Origin: Clostridia bacterium
GTDB lineage: Bacteria > Bacillota_A > Clostridia > Oscillospirales > CAG-272
Assembly: GCA_017501345.1 (NCBI GenBank)
Contig: JAFVXC010000012.1
Span: 1 to 17,566 of the forward strand
Length of the DNA stretch: 17,566 nucleotides
Direction: 5' to 3'
This document shows positions 12,998 through 17,566 of this stretch, in pieces (positions within the stretch are counted from its first letter, which is position 1; every line of letters begins with the position of its first letter). Position numbers and translations under genes: made by a program. The notes below the pieces were generated by a model that was not told where the DNA came from, made no database searches, and was given only the letters and a program-made list of their open reading frames with translations.

Positions 12998-13056
12998 CGG
13001 AGGTGGAGGGAGTTGAACCCCCGCGTCGCTATGAACGACCTCTCAGTTTTCAAGAC
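12998..13056 (-). pseudogene. 3' fragment of tRNA-Ser(UGA): probable attachment site (att)
   Basis: On the minus strand the fragment runs from GTCTTGAAAAC (anticodon loop CTTGAAA, anticodon TGA at 13050-13052) through a long variable arm (GTCG/CGAC stem), a T-arm with loop TTCAACT, the acceptor strand CACCTCC (12999-13005) and discriminator G at 12998. These are tRNA-Ser hallmarks: class II variable arm, G73, TGA. The 5' half is absent; no GGAGGTG occurs where it should be, and the anticodon stem stops pairing after two bases. Loss of homology exactly at the anticodon loop is typical of integration by a tyrosine recombinase into a tRNA gene. The displaced 3' end marks the border: chromosome to the left, element to the right. 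The intact tRNA should lie beyond the window. Confidence 0.8.
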
Positions 13057-13496
13057 TTTGTTGCGATTTGGAACTTGATGGAACTTAATGACCGCAAAGC
13101 ACCCGATTTTGGAAAGCAAATTTGAGTCGCAAAGGATTCTCTGCTTTGGAGAGAACAAAAAGCTAAAAATGCTGAAAAAGCCTTATAATACAAGGGTTTT
13201 TGAGCGAAAACAGGTTCAAAAATATATGTACCGAACTTTGGAACTTGAAAGAACCACGTTCCCATTCTTGAATTTTAATCGTAATTTTTGGAGCAATTCG
13301 TACCCACGAAAAAACGGCTAAAAACGGGTGTTTTTCGTGGCATTTTGGAGAGAACTTGGAGAGAAAAATGGGCAAAAACACCCCCTCGGAGAGAACTTTG
13401 GAGAGAACAGTGGGGAGAAAAAATCCCCTTGAAATACAAGAGATTGACACGACTTGGCTATGCCGTTGACCGAATATTTTTATATGAGGTGTAGCT
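13057..13496. other. Element end with direct repeats and a hairpin, no gene
   Basis: Next to the attachment site there are 440 noncoding bases. GAACTTGATG/GAACTTAATG stand in tandem at 13071-13090. GAACTT recurs at 13233, 13241, 13352 and 13393. GGAGAGAA(C) with a TTT/CTT/CTC lead occurs at 13145, 13344, 13355, 13385 and 13397. A 10-bp stem CCACGAAAAA (13304-13313)/TTTTTCGTGG (13331-13340) precedes the densest cluster. No strong promoter was found. Confidence 0.75.
13344..13408 (+). repeat. Cluster of iteron-like direct repeats
   Basis: Four copies of a 12-base unit close to TTTGGAGAGAAC at 13344-13355, 13355-13366, 13385-13396 and 13397-13408, in two adjacent pairs, all on the plus strand; an isolated perfect copy lies at 13145-13156. 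They may be replication iterons, arm-type integrase/excisionase sites, or operators. Confidence 0.75.
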
Positions 13497-14111
13497 ATGG
13501 ATCAGCAAAGAATTGACTACCTAAAAAAGACTTATCCCGAGGTTATTACGAAAGATCAATTTTATCGTATCTGCCACGTTAGCAAACGGACGGCAACCTA
13601 CCTTCTTGATAATGGTTTCGTTCCCTGCACTAATACCGGAAAGAAAACACGAAAATATAAAATGCGGCTCGATGATGTAATTGACTTCTTAATCAAACGA
13701 GAGGAAAACCCGCTTCTGTTCAAAGCTCCCGACAACTACTACAAAGACAATAAAGGTAAGAACGAGAGCTATGCTTATTCCCTAAACACGAACCGCTTGA
13801 TACGATACCGAAGGTTTCTTCGGATGTTCCTCGAATTTCGTCTTACAGCTTGCGAGGACGTTATGACACCCAAAGACATTGAAAAGATCATCGGATATTC
13901 CTACAAGAGCGTTACAAGATGGTGTATCAACAAAGAATTGAGGTCGTTCCTCATTCTAAACAAATTCAAAATCCCGAAAGAATATCTCATTGATTTTATG
14001 GTAAGCGATAGGTGCATTTTGATTTCCAAGAAATCTGACAAACATCTTGAAATGATGACGGAGGCACTACAATATATCAACGCTATGTGCTCCCCCAAAA
14101 AAGAAGCCTAA
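13497..14111 (+). CDS. Helix-turn-helix protein of the integrated element
   Basis: 204 residues with two probable DNA-binding helical segments: an N-terminal one (about 16-70, VITKDQFYRICHVSKRTATYLLDNGFVPC then a basic KKTRKYKMRLDDVIDFL), which looks like an excisionase/MerR-type winged HTH, and a second (about 123-165, MTPKDIEKIIGYSYKSVTRWC) of similar type. GAGGTG lies 5 bases before the ATG. It is the first gene after the repeat cluster, so those repeats could be its binding sites. It is followed by its own terminator. Possible roles are control of excision or copy number; not assigned to a named family. Confidence 0.75.
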   Translation: MDQQRIDYLKKTYPEVITKDQFYRICHVSKRTATYLLDNGFVPCTNTGKKTRKYKMRLDDVIDFLIKREENPLLFKAPDNYYKDNKGKNESYAYSLNTNRLIRYRRFLRMFLEFRLTACEDVMTPKDIEKIIGYSYKSVTRWCINKELRSFLILNKFKIPKEYLIDFMVSDRCILISKKSDKHLEMMTEALQYINAMCSPKKEA

Positions 14112-14127
14112 TACATACGGCACGATT

Positions 14128-14159
14128 AGCCGACCTTTCACCAAAAGGTCGGCTTTTTC
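14128..14159 (+). terminator. Terminator of the HTH gene
   Basis: AGCCGACCTTT (14128-14138) and AAAGGTCGGCT (14144-14154) form a perfect 11-bp stem followed by TTTTTCT. Confidence 0.88.
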
Positions 14160-14193
14160 TATGCCAATTTATATGTAAGAAGGAGTGATAAAG

Positions 14194-15066
14194 TTGGATG
14201 TTAAAAGTCAAGAAACGGTCTGCACCGTTCCTATAAGTCTGATCGACGACTTTGCCGACCATCCTTTTCAAGTGAGGGATGACGAGGATATGGAACGGCT
14301 CATACAGAGTATTGAGAACAATGGTGTTCTCACCCCCGTTATTCTGCGTAAGAACGGTGATAGATACGAGCTTATTGCCGGACACCGCAGAAAGCACGCT
14401 TGTCTGCGGCTCGGTATCAGCGGTATTCCCGCCATCGTGCGAGAACTCAGCCGAGATGAAGCTGTCGTTGAAATGGTTGACTCTAACCTTCAACGTGAGC
14501 ACATCCTTCCAAGCGAGAAAGCCTACGCATACAAGATGAAAATGGATGCGATGAAACGTCAAGGTCAAAGGACGGATTTAACTTGTGCACCATTGGAGCA
14601 CAAGTTGGAACGGACACGCGATATTATCGCAGAAGAAGGTGGCGAAAGCCGTGAGCAAGTACGCCGATATATTCGCCTAACCGAGTTAATCCCCGAACTG
14701 CTGACAATGGTGGACGAGGAAAAGATTGCCTTTCGCCCTGCCGTGGAGCTGTCCTATCTCACGCACGACGAGCAGACGGATTTGCTTGAAACGATTGAGA
14801 GCGAGGATTGCACACCCTCCCTCGCGCAAGCAATCCGAATGAAGAATTTGAGCAAGCTTGGCAAGCTCGATATGGATACGATATTCGCCATAATGACCGA
14901 GCAAAAGCCGAACCAAAAGGAAAAGATCAAGATACCGATGGAACGGCTTGAACAGTTCTTCCCCCGTGGGATGCCGCCAAAGCAGATTGAGGACACCATC
15001 GTAAAGGCTCTTACCCTTTACCAAAAGCACTTGAAGAAAAAACGAGAGGACAAAGGAGATAGATAA
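14194..15066 (+). CDS. parB: ParB/Spo0J-family partition protein
   Basis: 290 residues from the chosen start. The N-terminal ParB/sulfiredoxin-like domain shows the landmarks IDDFADHPFQVRDDEDMERLIQSI, a GVLTPVILRK strand and AGHRRKHACLRLG (ParB box II, GHRR form), then NLQREHILPSEKAYAYKMK; a central HTH region (about 115-165) contains SREQVRRYIRLTELIP. A basic C-terminal helix (YQKHLKKKREDKGDR) follows. The frame starts at a GTG (14185) inside the ribosome site GGAGTG; the TTG at 14194, 8 bases after GGAG, is more likely. No ParA is in the window. ParB of this form is common near the start of Firmicutes ICEs and plasmids, where it helps maintenance or regulation. Confidence 0.9.
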   Translation: MDVKSQETVCTVPISLIDDFADHPFQVRDDEDMERLIQSIENNGVLTPVILRKNGDRYELIAGHRRKHACLRLGISGIPAIVRELSRDEAVVEMVDSNLQREHILPSEKAYAYKMKMDAMKRQGQRTDLTCAPLEHKLERTRDIIAEEGGESREQVRRYIRLTELIPELLTMVDEEKIAFRPAVELSYLTHDEQTDLLETIESEDCTPSLAQAIRMKNLSKLGKLDMDTIFAIMTEQKPNQKEKIKIPMERLEQFFPRGMPPKQIEDTIVKALTLYQKHLKKKREDKGDR

Positions 15067-15692
15067 TGATAAATAACGAAGGAAAAGAAATGATAAACGA
15101 CTATGCCGTACAAAACGAGGTGTTTGTCGGCAACCGCAGATATTTGTTCGCCATTCATAAGAATGACAAAGAGCCGCAACGCTTCTTGAAATGCCAATGC
15201 TACGATGACGACCTTTTCAGACACTATGTAAATGCCGTTACAAGCAACGATTTCGTTGAGTGTATGAAGCTCTATTTGGCAGACATTTCTGCCGCCGTTG
15301 AAAAGGTCGAAAAAGACCGTGCCGCCATCGGGCTTGAAGATATAAGCTGCTTGAAGGGTTCTGACCTTCTCTCGGCAAGCCGTGATAAGAATATTGAGGG
15401 CAAGGTCGTAGCAATCGAAGAAAAATGGCTTTTCGACGGTTACAAAGACATTTCCCACCAGCTTTATTTTGTTATGGGCGGTAACGGCTCTTATGCCAAT
15501 AGCCGTGGAAACGGCTGCTTCTGTGTCAATCTCTATACGGGTGAAGATACCCGCATTGAGAGATACGAAGTCTTGGGCGAAGTTCCCGAAGATAAAATCC
15601 CCGAATTTGCCAAGGAACACCTTGCAAAAGCAAGAGCCGACTATGAAAAAAGACAAGCGAAAGAAAGGAAAAATCGTGATGATGCAAGATAA
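15066..15692 (+). CDS. Hypothetical protein of the integrated element
   Basis: 208 residues; no family recognised. It starts at the ATG sharing one base with the ParB stop (TAATG), with GGAG 7 bases before, so translation is coupled. A second in-frame ATG 24 bases later also has a GGA-type site. The sequence is soluble, acidic to neutral, with a beta-rich N-terminus (NEVFVGNRRYLFAIHKN), a Gly/Asn-rich stretch (GGNGSYANSRGNGCFCVNLY) and a charged helical C-terminus ending in KRQAKERKNRDDAR. Member of a five-gene run after parB. Confidence 0.75.
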   Translation: MINNEGKEMINDYAVQNEVFVGNRRYLFAIHKNDKEPQRFLKCQCYDDDLFRHYVNAVTSNDFVECMKLYLADISAAVEKVEKDRAAIGLEDISCLKGSDLLSASRDKNIEGKVVAIEEKWLFDGYKDISHQLYFVMGGNGSYANSRGNGCFCVNLYTGEDTRIERYEVLGEVPEDKIPEFAKEHLAKARADYEKRQAKERKNRDDAR

Positions 15693-15963
15693 CGAAAACA
15701 AGCGTATCAACGCAGGCTATGAGATTATAGCCACCCTTCCCGTAGGTGACGTAGAGTTTGTTGTAGGACAGAATGTTCACGCTCCCTCTATGTTCGTTAC
15801 TTGGGAATATCAGAAGCAGCGCGGCTACTATTGGGGGCATTATATGAACGACAAGGACGCGGCTATGCGAGATATGTATGAGCGCGCCGAAGCGGAGTTG
15901 TCCTTCAAGAAGTCCGTGAACACACGCGAGAAGAAAAAGAAAGACGAAAGAGAGGAAAGATAA
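15679..15963 (+). CDS. Small hypothetical protein of the integrated element
   Basis: 94 residues from the ATG at 15679, which overlaps the preceding gene by 14 bases; AAAGGAA lies 8-9 bases upstream. The longer frame from 15469 is antisense-like low-quality sequence within the previous gene and is not used. Seen: a beta-rich N-terminal half (YEIIATLPVGDVEFVVGQNV), aromatic WEYQKQRGYYWGHYM, then a basic helical tail KKKKDEREER. No family recognised. Confidence 0.72.
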   Translation: MMQDNENKRINAGYEIIATLPVGDVEFVVGQNVHAPSMFVTWEYQKQRGYYWGHYMNDKDAAMRDMYERAEAELSFKKSVNTREKKKKDEREER

Positions 15964-16190
15964 TGGCTACGGTAAATAAAACGAGTGTGCGGGTTATTAC
16001 CCGCCTTATCGAAATGGGTATCACGACCGAAAAGGAGGTCGCTTCGCTTGAACTCAAAGACGCGCTTGCAATCCCCGGCATTACCGTTGCAGATCTTCAC
16101 GCCGTCTGCGAATTGCAGACGGCAATCAAGTCAAAAAAGCTGTTTGAGTTCTTTGTGGAAGCAAGCAAGGACGAGAAAAAGGAGGAATGA
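15963..16190 (+). CDS. Small helical hypothetical protein of the integrated element
   Basis: 75 residues. The ATG shares one base with the previous stop (TAATG); AGAGGAAAG lies upstream. Mostly helical, with VRVITRLIEMGITTEKEVASL and ALAIPGITVADLHAVCELQ, which could form a compact helical or helix-hairpin-helix-like fold. The tail is acidic-basic (SKDEKKEE). No family recognised. Tight packing with its neighbours supports its being a real gene. Confidence 0.72.
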   Translation: MATVNKTSVRVITRLIEMGITTEKEVASLELKDALAIPGITVADLHAVCELQTAIKSKKLFEFFVEASKDEKKEE

Positions 16191-16192
16191 AT

Positions 16193-16900
16193 ATGAGGTT
16201 GGAATCAGTTAAGCTCAAAGAGGAACGCCAACTCTTTTTCGCCATAGAAAACGAAACGCGAGATTACGGCTGCATCGGTCATTTGCGCGGTGACTTCGGT
16301 TCGGGCAAGGAGTTTTGGACAACGTGGTTTCCGCACACCTGCCACGAGCTGAACGACGAGCATTTCAAAACGATTTTTGATGCGGTTATCAACGAGCTTC
16401 GGAGCGAAGGACAGGTGCTTTCGGGCAGATGCAATATGTTTAACTATGCCCATACTAAGCACGATTGCAAGCTCACGGAAAGCATTTACAAGGATAGTGC
16501 GTGGGGCTTTCGTATTTTTACGAGGGATTACGCCTTTTATCTGAGATGTACTCCCGTACACGGCGACTACAACTTCTATTGCTTTTGCTTCGACAAACAC
16601 AAGTTGATGAATAAACTCGCCACCGACCGTGGTTTACCCACATTCTGTTACGGCTATCTCCCTACCGAGGGAAAGTTAATCAGAATTGACTTTGCCGAGA
16701 GTGGATATACCCCCGTGCGAGAGGACGAGAGCAACAAGACCGCCAAGGAGCTGAACGAGAAAATGGGTGTTACCCCCGCCCAAGCGGAAGCTATGCTCGC
16801 AGGCTCGATGTTCGGTTGGAACGTACCCGCTGCCAACCCTAAGAACTACGATAAGGACGGCAAGCTCTTGAAGAAAATTCAGAAACGGGAGGAACGCTGA
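16193..16900 (+). CDS. Hypothetical protein of the integrated element
   Basis: 235 residues from the ATG at 16193, 7 bases after GGAGG; an earlier in-frame ATG at 16187 is only one base from the GGAGG and is unlikely. Cys- and aromatic-rich N-terminal and central parts (CIGHLRGDFGSGKEFWTTWFPHTCHEL, AFYLRCTPVHGDYNFYCFCFDKH), then a C-terminal stretch GVTPAQAEAMLAGSMFGW near a basic tail. I recall similar C-terminal stretches in proteins of gut Firmicutes ICEs, but cannot name the family. Function unknown. Confidence 0.78.
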   Translation: MRLESVKLKEERQLFFAIENETRDYGCIGHLRGDFGSGKEFWTTWFPHTCHELNDEHFKTIFDAVINELRSEGQVLSGRCNMFNYAHTKHDCKLTESIYKDSAWGFRIFTRDYAFYLRCTPVHGDYNFYCFCFDKHKLMNKLATDRGLPTFCYGYLPTEGKLIRIDFAESGYTPVREDESNKTAKELNEKMGVTPAQAEAMLAGSMFGWNVPAANPKNYDKDGKLLKKIQKREER

Positions 16901-17566
16901 TGGGTTATGTAGTACAGAATATCCACGGCGTTATTGCCGTGAACGACGAAGCCACCTTGAACGAGCCGAAGGAGATACGGTTCATTGATCCCCACTATAA
17001 CGAGCGTTTCAAAATCAAGGATGGCGAACAAATCCTCATATCCTACCCCGACGGAGAGAAAAAGGCGTTGACCTGCAAGTTCATCGACGAATATCACGTT
17101 ATCGTAGGTCACACTCCTTACCACATCTGTCAGTTTGCGGAATGTATGCAGAACCTCGGCGCGACGGTCACGCCCTTTCCCGAAAAGCGAATGATATGGT
17201 CGAATATCGACCTCGACCTAAAGGATTGGATTGCCGACCTCCGTGCCGAATATCCCGACTACACCGAAGAACAGCTCACCGATATAATGTACGATACCAA
17301 CAATGGCTATCTCGACGATGAGCGTTCCAACCTCGATATTCAATGCAATTCTGAAATCATTGCCATAGCGGATATAGGTCGTTGGAACGGTCGCTTTGCG
17401 GGATACGGTATCATCAAATCGGGCAACGTGGCGGATTGCCTTTACTCTCCCCACGACTATGCACAATGGTATGTTGACCGCGACGGAGAGTTTCGCTCGA
17501 CTCAGATACACCACGACGGCAGTAATTATTATTACTACCGTTCCTTTAAGGACGGAGTTGAGGATG
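16900..17566 (+). CDS. Hypothetical protein of the integrated element, partial (runs off the window)
   Basis: 222 codons are visible without a stop, so the gene continues to the right. The ATG shares a base with the previous TGA (TGATG) and follows GGAGG by 7 bases. The N-terminal part (about 1-85: YVVQNIHGVIAVN, KEIRFIDPHYNERFKIKDGEQILISYP, CKFIDEYHVIVGHTPYHICQFAE) looks like a small beta-rich domain of the type seen in ICE accessory proteins. The rest (LDLKDWIADLRAEYPDYTEEQLTDIMYD, then GRFAGYGIIKSGNVADCLY) is less clear. No family named with confidence. Confidence 0.78.
   Translation, partial: MGYVVQNIHGVIAVNDEATLNEPKEIRFIDPHYNERFKIKDGEQILISYPDGEKKALTCKFIDEYHVIVGHTPYHICQFAECMQNLGATVTPFPEKRMIWSNIDLDLKDWIADLRAEYPDYTEEQLTDIMYDTNNGYLDDERSNLDIQCNSEIIAIADIGRWNGRFAGYGIIKSGNVADCLYSPHDYAQWYVDRDGEFRSTQIHHDGSNYYYYRSFKDGVED

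Noticed and set aside
12998..13300. tmRNA gene (ssrA) on the minus strand
   Set aside because: The T-arm and acceptor end first suggested tmRNA, but no tag-peptide frame is present upstream, and the CTTGAAA anticodon loop, long variable arm and G73 fit tRNA-Ser(UGA) instead.
13145..13408. CRISPR array
   Set aside because: The repeated units are about 12 bases, unevenly spaced and partly adjacent, with no uniform spacers and no cas genes.

Overview
The window looks like chromosome of an uncultured gut-type Clostridia member, probably Oscillospirales-like, with part of an integrated mobile element at the right end. This rests on strong GGAGG ribosome sites, UUG starts, sigma-A promoters, a SipW-type signal peptide, a Firmicutes GcnA-type hexosaminidase, and miniature inverted-repeat elements of a kind I recall from Oscillospiraceae. 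The taxon is inference.

Layout. 1-569 is a gene-free patch of repeats and hairpins. 570-4640 (minus strand) holds two cytoplasmic glycoside hydrolases: a DUF6259-like TIM-barrel protein and a GcnA-like GH20 exo-beta-N-acetylglucosaminidase. Each has its own promoter, and a terminator lies between them. 4963-8644 is the most striking part: a tyrosine recombinase, then a 268-bp segment (6040-6307) bounded by perfect 25-bp inverted repeats, then a 746-residue secreted beta-helix protein. The segment carries a strong sigma-A promoter that points AWAY from the secreted protein in this copy, plus two terminators that point towards it. A further terminator (5947-5969) lies just outside and would catch the outward transcript. 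The simplest reading is a phase-variable promoter captured in its OFF orientation, with its recombinase encoded next door. A third copy of the recombination core (5978-5995) makes the switch more complex than a plain two-site invertron.

8778-9248 encodes a small zinc-knuckle plus AP2-domain protein. 9320-11874 is a divergent pair: an AraC-family regulator and a clan GH-D-like glycosidase, whose promoters are back to back with abutting -35 boxes. 12041-12867 holds a small membrane protein and a DUF559 endonuclease-like gene whose last 11 codons and stop come from a miniature element.

At 12998-13056 the minus strand carries the 3' part of a tRNA-Ser(UGA), from the anticodon loop to the G73 discriminator, with no 5' half. 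This is the expected scar of integration into a tRNA-Ser gene. Chromosome should lie to its left and an integrative element to its right. Just inside the element end is a cluster of direct repeats (GGAGAGAAC and GAACTT). After it come a two-HTH protein, a ParB homologue and five tightly overlapping genes of unknown function, the last running off the window.
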